Part shown: positions 45,078-55,100 of the stretch, piece by piece
Layout of the letters: each line of letters opens with the position of its first letter
Position numbering within the stretch: the first letter of the stretch is position 1
Origin: Pyrenula massariospora
Lineage: Eukaryota; Ascomycota; Eurotiomycetes; Pyrenulales; Pyrenulaceae
Reading direction: 5' to 3'
DNA: 64,000 nucleotides
Assembly: GCA_021030905.1 (NCBI GenBank)
Contig: JAGFMI010000012.1
Span: forward strand, 1,054,001-1,118,000
Made by a program: the position numbers and the translations under genes
The notes under the pieces: model-generated
Told to the model about the DNA's origin: nothing
Databases searched by the model: none
What the model saw: the letters and a program-made list of their open reading frames with translations, nothing else

Positions 45078-45871
45078 CTAACAGAAGATGACCTTGTTGT
45101 TGAGCTCTCGTATCGCCTGCGCCATTTTCAAAGTGTTTGAACGATCAACCGGAATGACATGTCCTTGATTATGGCATATGAGTTTCGATACCTTCTGATC
45201 ACACAAGGCGTACAGCTCCAGGGACTTTTTGAAGACTGGATCCTTTTCGCCAGCAATGTGTAATGTCGGAATCCTCACAAGCCCATGCATTCCTTTATCA
45301 TTGACCACTTCCGACCCATCAAGCTTGAAAGGATGCATGCCACAAAAAAAGATAGCGCAGCGAAAGAGACGGAACGGAGGATCAAACGGATGCACTTTAG
45401 CATGATACGCCAAGAACGAGAAGGCCAGAGTTGCTCCCTGGGAGAAACCAAGGATTCCATCAAAAGGGCCTTCTTCTTCGATGACCTCGTAGAGCTGCTG
45501 GAAAGCGTCGTTGAGGGTCTCTTGGTCGTCAGGATCCGCGGTCAGAGGCCAACGGTAGAAACTGAAATAAGGACCCTGGTAGACTTCTCCGATTCCAGGA
45601 GCTGGTGGGTGGTCCATTTCGCCTTCTGTGAAGGTGAATGAAGCACTATTGTCCTTTGCAAGGTCACGCATGATGGGTCCTGGAAGGTACAAATTAGAAT
45701 ACATTTCCAAACACAACACAATGTGAGAGCGTACCCAGCTGAGCTCTCAATATCTGAAGACGAACATCGGTCAGTCATGACTGTCAACACATAATGAAGA
45801 GAATGATAAAATAACCATACATTAGCATTGGTGCCCACACCGTGTAGACAGAGTAGTCGTAAACTTGACAT
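45078..45871 (-). CDS. FSH1-family serine hydrolase
   Basis: Small alpha/beta hydrolase, a candidate to release the polyketide chain from the synthase in trans, as LovG (same family) does in lovastatin biosynthesis. Three exons close in phase (45821-45871, 45735-45753, 45078-45679; the middle one is only 19 bp): 223 residues. The N-terminus MSSLRLLCLHGVGTNANILR is the FSH strand with the oxyanion HG. The nucleophile is Ser103 in GILGFSQGATLAF. The acid lies in HIAGEKDPVF and the histidine in NQGHVIPVD, completing the triad. The P/Y-rich loop GIGEVYQGPYFSFYRWP before the nucleophile is typical of fungal FSH proteins in gene clusters. The neighbouring PKS lacks a thioesterase, which fits this role. 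Confidence 0.88.
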
Positions 45872-46415
45872 GTTGGATGATAGCTTCGAATCTTACTAGG
45901 AAAGAAGAACTGCCGGCAGCACATATGTCTTAGACTGGTAGATGATACAGAGACGCGATAGCTAATTGATGATTGATATAGGAGAGATTGTTCTTCAAAT
46001 TTGTTTGATCTTTATAAGATTGTATACCCGCTAAGCTGACAAAATACTTCTATAATGCTTTGATCTAACTAGGCTATAAGAAGACATTTCTGATGCGTTA
46101 CTGATACGATTGAAATCATTTATGATAAATTTGTCGTATGAAACGTCCGGATAAGAAGTAGTACGCACTGTAAATGAAATTACCGTACAATATGAATTAC
46201 TAGATTTTCACTTACAAACAAAACCCAGAGCGTCATTACCGAGACCCACCTACTTTCATTGTAGTGAATCACATTTTAGCTCCCAGTATTCTGTTAATCG
46301 TCATCAAGTTGTTTAATACGCATTCTATCACAGAATGAGCAAGTCCTTGCGCCAAGATTAAATCATGTCATTAGATTGACTAGTTCATTCAAAGCAAAAC
46401 CTTCTCGTGAAGCAA
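45872..46415. other. Intergenic region
   Basis: About 540 bp of AT-rich DNA upstream of the hydrolase and downstream of the CoA ligase. Promoter of the first and terminator of the second are expected. No gene seen. Confidence 0.5.
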
Positions 46416-48170
46416 TCAGAGCTTGGGTTTCAGCTCCCTCCGCGCCGACTCTCTCAAATCCTTTCTCAATATTTTTCCAGCGGCACTTTTCGGGATAGCG
46501 TCCACGAATAGCACGCCTCCTCTCAGCTGTTTATGTGGCGCTACTCTCTCCTTCACAAAATCCCTAATATCATCTTTGGAGATACCCTCTTCCGAGACAC
46601 AGTACGCTCGCGGAACCTCTGTGCCATCTGGCTCATTCACCACGCCAATGACGGCGACATCCTTGATCTTTGGGTGTGAGAGCAGAAGAGCCTCCAGCTC
46701 TGCGGGTGCGACTTGAAGGCCCTTGTACTTGATAAGCTCCTTTTTGCGGTCGACAATGTAGATTTTCCCATTATCTCTGACTTCGGCGACATCGCCGGTG
46801 CAGAACCAGCCGTCCTTAAAGGCTTCAGCGGTGGCGGAGGCATTGTTATGGTAGCCACTTGTAACAACGGGGCCCTTGATAAGAGCTTCACCTGGATGAC
46901 CTGGTTTCACGTCGTTGAAGTTGTCGTCGACAATTCGCATACTCATATTCGGGAGCAGCGGGCTGACACTACCGGTGGTGTCCTTCTCGCCCCATGGCAT
47001 CAGGGTGATGCTGCTAGTAGTCTCGCTAAGGCCCCAGGTCTGTGTTATAGAAGTGTTTCCTTTCCCTAGCTTCGCGCTGGCGGCTGCTTGCAAATCTTTC
47101 CCCAATGGTGCGGCACCGCTTATCGCAATTTTGAGGCTGTCGAATTGGTCAGTCACGAGCGGGGACTTTGCCATCAGCAAAAATATCGGCGGAACGCTGA
47201 AGAGATATGTAATGCGATATCGTCTGTTGTACGCGAGGAACTCTGGCCAGGAAAAGTTACGCATCCAGTAGACCGGTCCGCCCATGTACAATGGATTTAC
47301 AAAATAGCCTTGCACGCCGGCAATATGGGCAGCAGGCAAATGAGCTAATGTTCTGTACTCAAACGGCGGTTTACTCTTGTCGCCGCTCGTGGAGCTGGAG
47401 AGTACGGTTGAGGCTACCATGTTGGCATGGGAGAGAAGAACACCTATTTCCGTGGAACTCTGTGTTAGTGAGTTATCCTCGCAGAAAATGATCTTCGGAT
47501 TCAAACACCTTTTGGAACTCCGGTAGTTCCTGAAGAATAGATTAGGCATATCAGGCTTTTTGTCAGCTCTTCTTTATCAGTCACTCGTTTCCAATCTAGT
47601 TTTTGCTTGGAGATGCAAGACTCCCCTCCCTTCAGGGTCCTTAGCGAAAACGAATTTGATGCGAGGACAAGTATGCTGCTTAGTGGTAACCCGCATTGCT
47701 TCACCGCCGACACAGCCACATCCTTTTTGTCAGCGCTGCACACAACCAGCCTACTTCCTCCTTGCCTGATCTGTTGGGCTAAGTCTAGGTCTGTAAGTGA
47801 GGAGCTTGCAGCAGAGAAGACTCCACCAGCCGCAATGACACCAAAGAACAAAATGGGAAGTAATGGCTGCCCTGATGAAATGCAAATAACGACGTCCTTT
47901 CCTGGTCCGGAAGCGCCAATGCCGAACTTGTGCCGGAGGCCATGGGCAATTTGCTGAAGGAGCTCGCGGGCTTGCGATTTGGTGATGGCGTTGGACGGAT
48001 TGGCTGCGTCAACGTGAATCTGGGTGTCTTCTTTCGCGTTGCACAAATTCGAGTCTAGGTCCAACGTTAAGTCTTGTTTTTACATGAGTACAAAGCTGAG
48101 GTCTACCAAATAACAGAGATAGAAGATCTAGGTTTGGGACAGAGAGATTGTTGCTTGATTGATAAATCAT
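46416..48170 (-). CDS. Acyl-CoA ligase (ANL superfamily, 4CL-like, PTS1-like end)
   Basis: Predicted to activate a carboxylic acid with ATP and CoA. Three exons close in phase (48107-48170, 47509-48054, 46416-47443): 545 residues. Exon 1 gives NLSVPNLDLLSLLF, the usual start of fungal 4-coumarate-CoA-ligase-like proteins. The AMP-binding P-loop is LIYSSGTTGVPKGVLLSH, followed by HIAGVQGYFVNPLYMGGPVY, the ITQTWGLSETTS motif, GWFCTGDVAEVRDNGKIYIV with DRKKELIKYKGLQVAPAELE, and the catalytic lysine in PKSAAGKILRKDL. The last residues are RELKPKL; PKL is an accepted variant of the peroxisomal PTS1. It lies beside the hydrolase, so free acid released from the PKS is the likely substrate and the citrate synthase the likely consumer. 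Substrate is inferred from context only. Confidence 0.9.
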
Positions 48171-49188
48171 GGCGTAGCAAAGAATAATTTCAAGTTAGAG
48201 TAATCATAGTGTATCCAGGAGAAGACATTATCTAGCAGAAGACAAAGAGAGAGGGAGGCCAAGCTTCAGCGGTGTTCCTAATTCTGAATCGTATAACCAA
48301 AGTTGATTAGCATGTTTCCGAGATGTAGGGTTTGAAAGACCATGGCGCAAATTACTACGGCGTAAATGACAGCAATGTAAATAAAATGTACGAGTTGCTG
48401 AAGTATAGGTTACTGTGTGAAATGGAAATATCGGTGGATAAGATTGCGACATCGCAAGCTTTTACCTCAAGAAGCCTCAAAGCTGACTGTGTAACTTCCT
48501 GTCGTTGGTGCCGCTGATCTCTGATTTAGAGTAAGCGTGTTCTGACGGGTTGGTCAGGGATGCTCGGTAGTACGGTACTAAGTTCCACGCAGTAACCGAT
48601 AAATCTTGATCACGTGGTACATCTAAAGACGCCTGCACTCACGTGATAGCGATTCGCTGGTTTTAGCCGTGATCCGATCTCGAACGCAGGACCGGTGACG
48701 ATCCGTACCATATCAGGTTAAAATTACACTGTACTCTGATGGTTGCCTGCACTACTCTGAATAATCACTGTACGACCTGACGAGGTCAGGCTGACGATCA
48801 GCAGGGTCCTGTTCTTTTCTCACGTTCCTGCGAAATCCCTTCACGAGTAAGTCAATGAGCATTTCTCTTGGATCCTGATCTCTCAAGCAGTAAGATTCAT
48901 CACTGCAGTCATCATTTACGCTGCATCCCTGCACCTCGTCGGGTTAAAAGTTCACCTCGGCATGAATGGCCAATTGCGGCACCGCTTCCCTAATCAGGGA
49001 GCTCTAATCTCGGATTGGTCTGTGCATATGGACATGTACGTACTATGTAGATCCTGCGAGGCTACTTTCTTTCTCGGACCTTTTTTGCACAACTTTACCG
49101 TCCTAAGAAAAAGTAATTAACCCAAGACATTGTGTAAGAAGACTAAGAGTATGGTCGAAATACTACGTATGTTTCGTGTCTCATAGCA
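48171..49188. other. Intergenic region
   Basis: About 1 kb upstream of the CoA ligase and downstream of the dehydratase. Only short frames without recognised motifs. It should contain the ligase promoter. Confidence 0.5.
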
Positions 49189-50866
49189 TTAGAGCTTGTT
49201 TCGTATTTTGTCTTCTTCTCCTCGCGCTAGTAGGTCCACTACCGACGATACAGGGCTATCGTCATTTTCGATTGCCGCTATGATCCTGTTGGACTCATGA
49301 GCGGTGAACATGAGCCCCATATTCTTCTGAAATTTAGCTCTCACACTTGGCGGCGTTTCCGTATTCTCCACGTGCCCCACAGGAAACTTCACAACCACTT
49401 CCTGCAGCTTCGAGTCGTCCTGCAGCACGATAGTCAATCCATTAGCGGCATATTTTGTTTCCGGATCAAGATAATCCTTGGTGAAATTAGGGTCTTCTTG
49501 GAGCTCAATCTTTGACCTTAGTGCCGTGACGCGTGGCGAGGTTGCCCACGGGCTTTCGTCTCGGTAGTCTGCTGCTTCAATGACAGAGCCCTTCAGTAAC
49601 GCCACTGATATCATATACTGTATGCAGTGATCACGGTCTGCGGCACTGGTTAAGTCTCCGGTCTTGCTAATGATCGTCATTGCTGCAGCTTGGGTGCGGA
49701 CTTTGATTGCCTTGATATCGTGATCCGGGTCGATTTCTCGCTCTCGGAGTGTTCTAGACAGCTGCACAGCAGCGTCTATAGCAGAAATTCCATGACCTTC
49801 GGCAGGGATAATTTTGAAGAAAACATTCTCGATCACCCAAGTTCCGTAAGCTTTAGGAAGAGAAAATTGATTGCCACGCCATATGCTTGCATAGAAGCCC
49901 CAGCGATCCGCAGTCAACACTGTGGGCGCACCCACTTGACCTAAACGTGTTAACAAAGCAAGATGGACAGCACGCATGCAGGCATCTCCTGCGGCCCACC
50001 CCTTACGAGAGATGGTGTTGGGAGCACTCCGGTAAACTCGGAGTGGAGCGTTGTCCATCCAGACATGAGATAAGGCGTCCAATGCTTGCACCTCGCTCAG
50101 GCCAAGCAGCCACGACACAACGGCGGTGGAGGCGAGCTTGACCAGAATAGTATGATCCAATCCATAGGCGTTGAAAGCGTTGTGAATCTGAAAACAGCCT
50201 TGTATTTCATACGCTTTGATGATAGCTTCTAAAAGCGTTCGAACGGTGAGCTGTGGCTCATTGTGGACCGAAGTGCGACAGAGCCAGTCCGATACCGCAA
50301 GTAAAGCGCCGATGTTGTCTATAACGAACCACAGAGCATTGTTAGTTCACTTGCTTGTTAATTTTTCCTCCTTCCGAATATCGGTTTCGGATAGTCCCCT
50401 GAAGGCACAAACCTGATGGATGCCCCCATTCTGCGCCTCCTAATGCGTCGTTGTGGTCCATGTAGCGAATAGCCGAGGCCATGTCGAAAGCGCCTTTGAC
50501 TGGATCCAACTGATAGGAAGTTCTGTAAGGTATAATAGTGGTCAAAGAGTGTTCTAGACAGGGATTCTGTAACTTCGATTACCCGGGAAGCCTGAATCCA
50601 TTCGGCACAACCGTCTTCGGTACAATAGGGCCGAGCATAGCTCTGCATTCCGGGCTACTGTAGATGCTCTGAACGGCACATCCGAGGGCATCAAGAAGAG
50701 CCAGTCGAGCCCGCTCCCAGGCGATCGTGCTGATTGGTCGATAATGATACACATAGTCCTTGATATCAACGAGAACTTGGTCAAAGGTTGGACGAGAGTG
50801 AGCGCTAACGGATGTTTGAAGTGTAGGTGTTACAAGGGATTGAGCTGGAGGATCTAGACGTTTCAT
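49189..50866 (-). CDS. 2-methylcitrate dehydratase-type PrpD (candidate alkylcitrate dehydratase)
   Basis: Predicted to dehydrate an alkylcitrate to an alkylaconitate. Three exons close in phase (50583-50866, 50413-50522, 49189-50318): 507 residues. Family blocks follow in order: IKDYVYHYRPIS, ARLALLDALGCAVQS, VPKTVVPNGFRLPGTSYQLD, AIRYMDHNDALGGAEWGHPS, DNIGALLAVSDWL, then AYEIQGCFQIHNAFNAYGLD, GWAAGDACMRAVHLALLTR and FFKIIPAEGHGISAIDAAVQ. The fungal propionate-pathway enzymes carry a mitochondrial leader; here none is evident and the protein ends DKIRNKL, a PTS1-like tripeptide. It differs clearly from the decarboxylase-like PrpD at 28570. It is divergent from the PKS across 1.3 kb. An upstream in-frame ATG at 51001 would add 45 residues that do not resemble the family. 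Confidence 0.9.
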
Positions 50867-51108
50867 GACAGCGGTGAGGTCGATGATGAATGAGAGATTG
50901 TCAAGAACGCGCATGGCTCCATGATAACGCGCTTCAAATACGCAACAGAGTAGCTTGCCAAGGCGGGTGTGGCGGTCTGGGTCACAGAAAGGGCCGAACA
51001 AGGCCCATGATCCACTCAGAAGGCTAAATGCTTGATGTGACTCTCCGTAAAAGTCTCACATAGCCTACGGCGAGCTTTTCACCGTCATCAGAGGTCCGTT
51101 CCAACGCG

Positions 51109-51427
51109 TCAATCAATCCCTTCTGCAAGGGAGAATCCAACATGCAGAAAATACGAGTAAGACATGTCCGGCTGTTTATGTGACTCTTCAAAAGCATCTT
51201 TATCACAAAAAACTCACGTTAGACTCGTTCCCATGCACGAAGCGGCCCGCTTGTGTGTTAGGCGTTCCCGTCGATCCTTCATCGCCACGCGGCCAGACAG
51301 ATACTACTAACCCCCACGCCGCCGCCGCCTCCGCCGCCGTCCGCTTGAGCCTCTCTAAACGTCCATATCCCAGTTGCGGCACATCACCGCGTACAGGAGG
51401 GGATCGTACCGTAATCAGTGATTGCAT
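51109..51427 (-). CDS. Doubtful small protein in PKS/dehydratase promoter
   Basis: Two pieces joined by a good GTGAGT donor and an AACAG acceptor would encode about 95 residues starting MQSLITVRSPPVRGDV, with TAAEAAAAWGLVVSVWPRGD and AGRFVHGNESN before the intron and PDMSYSYFLHVGFSLAEG after it. I do not recognise it. The Ala-rich part is produced by GCC repeats, which argues against a real gene, but the stretch around the splice site reads like protein. Confidence 0.2.
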
Positions 51428-52016
51428 TAAAGCAGTTTAGCTGAGGGCATTGGAAGGATCATCAAATTGTGCCGACTCTAAAGCCGGAGGCCTAAAGTTC
51501 GAACCGCCCCACCAATGCTGGAAACCGCACCTCGGTAAACGGAACCACCGAGCTGTCCTCTCAGCATAGATACGGCGTTTGAATCTCCACTGTCGCTAGT
51601 ACGGTGCATTGCATTGCAGAGTATGTTGAACAGTGGCATTAAGAAGCGGCAAAGGGGGTATCGGCATATGACGTAACTCCAACGTATCTTAGAGCATTTC
51701 CTCTTTGCAGTCACATTTCCTTAAAAGGCATAGAATGGGTTCTGGGTTAAGCACCGAGACCGAGAGATAAGCGCAGATACCACCTAGAAATGTTGCTATA
51801 CTCCACAAATCCCTGCGCTTCCCACCCATCCCATATACGGCGCCGAGTTTACAAACCGTTTCACATGACGTACTGTTTGACAGCAAACTTTCTGTACAAT
51901 ACAACGCTTTCTTTTTTCGGTCATCTGAACTTAATATCATGTCCGGAGTCCGAGCAAACTTCAAGTAATCAATATTTTGCTATTCTAATAGCGATTGTAT
52001 CCAGACATTCCTAGAT

Positions 52017-52146
52017 TCATGAGCTTATAGATCAAGAGCTATAGACTTACACTTCAACATTTTCAGACTTGTATTTCAACATCTATAGACTTTTACTTCA
52101 ATCGCTATAGACCTGCTCTTTCCAAACCTATAGACCACTTTGATAG
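52017..52146. repeat. 22-bp tandem repeat with CTATAGAC core before the PKS start
   Basis: CTATAGAC occurs at 52039, 52083, 52105 and 52128, with a degenerate copy at 52061, so the period is 22-23 bp. The first three full units share CTATAGACTT...ACTTCAA. A weaker unit may begin at 52017. The array ends about 16-25 bp before the PKS ATG and so lies in the proximal promoter or 5' leader. Confidence 0.85.
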
Positions 52147-52161
52147 TTGCAGGACCACAGG

Positions 52162-55100
52162 ATGGCTTTTACAACCAATGGGCATACAGTCATGAATGGG
52201 GTAAACCAGGACAGCAATGTGAACCATACATTGGCATCTACTCACACCAACGGGCACGGCAACGGCAAATTGCAAGATGAATCAATGCCCATCGCAGTCA
52301 TCGGCATGGGGTGCCGTTGTGCTGGAGATGCCACGGATCCTGAGAGTTTGTGGAAAATGGTCTCTGAAGCCCGTGAGGCCTGGAGCCCCGTGCCTAAGGA
52401 GAAATACAATGCCGACGCTTTCTATCATCCAAACTATAGTAGAAGCGGCACCGTAAGTTTGCTCAACCTCCAAAAGACTGAATTTCTAAACGTTCTCAGT
52501 CACACATCGTCGGTGGACATTACCTCAAGGAGGATAGAGCCCTCTTTGATGCCCCATTTTTCAACATGACGAGCTCAGAAGCAGCGGTATGTTAAATCTT
52601 GAAAATGCTTCCTGCTGGTTTCCCTGACTGGAACCACACATTACCAGGTCCTGGATCCTCAGCAACGGCTTCTTCTTGAAACCTGTTATGAGTCTATTGA
52701 GAATGGTTAGCTAGCAACCCGCTCTAAGATACAGCTTTCGAATTGACTGAGCTTTTTTAGCGGGCATTCCTCTCGACAAGCTAGTAGGTAGTGACACCTC
52801 TTGCTTCGTGGGTTCATTTTGCAGAGACTTCACCGATATCCAATACCGGGATCCAGAGACGATGCCTGTCTACCAGGCCACGGGCGGCGGTCCGTCGCTC
52901 GCATTCTTGTCAAATCGATTATCGTACTACTTCGACCTCAAAGGGCCGAGTGTCAGTGTTGACACCGCATGCTCAGCCAGCCTAGTTGCACTTCATTTGG
53001 CTTGCCAGACAATCCGCAGTGGAGAGTCTAAGACTGCAATTGTAGGAGGGTCGAACGTCATTTTGAGTCACGAAATCATGATCACAATGTCGATGATGGG
53101 GTGAGTAGCGTCATCGTATTTTATTGAGATGCAATATTCTGGCTTGATGGTTGCAATTTAGTGGGTCGAGAAGACTACTAAGATGGCGATCTCAGCTGAC
53201 TTTTTAATGTCGCCATCCCTGGTAATGAAATCGCCCTTCGCTAATTTAACGTTTTCTTTCCAGATTTCTTTCACCGAATGGAAGATGCTATTCATTCGAT
53301 CATAGGGCGAACGGCTATGGTCGTGGTGAGGGCGCTGCATGTGTAGTCTTGAAGTCTCTTGACGATGCACTTCGCGATGGTGATCCTATCCGCGCTGTCA
53401 TCCGCAACACAGGCATTAATCAAGATGGGAAGACTGCGGGCATCACTCTTCCAAGCAAAGAAGCACAAGAAGCACTAATAAGAAGCGTATACAAGGGTGC
53501 TGGTCTCGACCCTGTACATACGAGTTATGTAGAAGCTCATGGCACCGGAACACCAGCTGGTAAGTACCATCCCCATCTCGATCAGGATGGCAAGCAATGA
53601 AACAAAGGACGCTGAAGACTAATGCAATAATAGGGGATCCCTTGGAAGCTGGTGCTATCTCTCAGGTGTTTGGACCGGGTAGACCGTTTGACAATCCGAT
53701 CCGGATCGGTTCAATCAAGTCCAACATGGGCCATTTGGAAGGCTGCAGCGGACTTGCCGGCCTAATCAAAACCGTCCTCATGCTTGAGAACGATCTAATT
53801 CTGCCAAATGCCAACTTCCAGAAGGCCAATGAACGCATCCCATTGCATGAATGGAAACTTAAAGTTTGTTTGACGCCTTTCTAGCAAGTCTGTACTAATT
53901 TGCGAAGGTCCCTACTTCGGTGGAGCCTTTCCCTTCATCCGTGGAGCCCTGGAACGCTACAGGCGTTCGTCGGGCGTCAATCAACTCATTCGGCTATGGA
54001 GGGACTAATGCGCACGCGATAATTGATGATGCGCGCAGCTATCTTTCCTCCCGCGGTCTCAAAGGGTCTTACAGAACGACCCCTTCATCCTTGCCTGCAG
54101 TCGTGAAGCAGGCAATCAATGGCCATGGTATCCATAACGGCATATCACGGAGTGATAAGCCACAGATAAGCCGGGTATATACCGTGTCTTCGTTCGACGA
54201 GAACGCCGGTAAGAGCTATGCTAAACGCCTTGCTTCTTACCTGAGGAGCCATCCGGACGCCGCCAGTGATGAATTCCTGGAAAACCTGGCATTCACGCTC
54301 AACGAACGCAGAACAAGGTTTCCGTGGCGGGCTGCTTTCTCTGCTGGATCCGTGGCCGACCTGATTGATGCTCTTGAAGGCGAGAGTATTAAAATGTCGA
54401 AAGCAGCCAACCCGCCGACTTTAGGATTCGTTTTTACAGGACAAGGAGCTCAGTGGCACGGAATGGGCCGGGAGCTCATAGATGCCTCTCCAGTGTTTCG
54501 GGCATCCTTGATTAAGGCGGAGAATCACCTAAGGAAGCTCGGCGCTGGATGGTCACTCTTAGGTTCGTCTCTGCCAATCTCGTCTAACGTGCACGCGTAT
54601 GTTGACCCTAGCAGAGGAACTATCGCGTGATGCCAAATCGTCGCGAGTAGGACTTGCATTTCTAAGCCAACCCCTCTGCACCGCCATCCAAGTTGCCTTG
54701 GTAGACCTCTTGGCTTCTTGGGGAATCAAGCCATCGGCAGTGACTGGGCACTCGAGTGGTGAGATTGCTGCCGCTTACGCCATTGGTGTACTCACTTTGG
54801 AGGACGCTGTCGCTGTGGCATACCATCGAGGTAACGTAACTAGCAAGATTGTAGACAACTATCCTTCCAAGGGGGCAATGTTGGCCGTTGGGATGTCCAA
54901 GACAGAGGCCGAACCAATAATTTCCAACTTACGGAGCGGTAAAGCGTCCGTAGCTTGCGAGAACAGTCCCTCTAGTATCACCGTCTCTGGCGACGCGCAA
55001 GCCATAGATGAACTTCGTACGATATTGGAAGAACAAAAAATATTCGCTCGGAAACTCCTTGTTGACGTGGCATATCACTCTCATCACATGGCCTTTGTTG

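Larger units (their letters stand above)
50867..52161. promoter_or_regulatory. Divergent promoter of dehydratase and PKS
   Basis: About 1.3 kb shared upstream region. It contains a GCC-rich low-complexity stretch near 51310-51350, a doubtful minus-strand coding stretch (about 51110-51427) listed separately, and a 22-bp tandem repeat just before the PKS start. Confidence 0.5.

Noticed and set aside
54563-54611. Frame change in the PKS acyltransferase domain as a frameshift
   Set aside because: A 49-bp intron with GT...AG ends, though a weak GTTCGT donor, restores [11 protein letters not shown] exactly where the family needs it.
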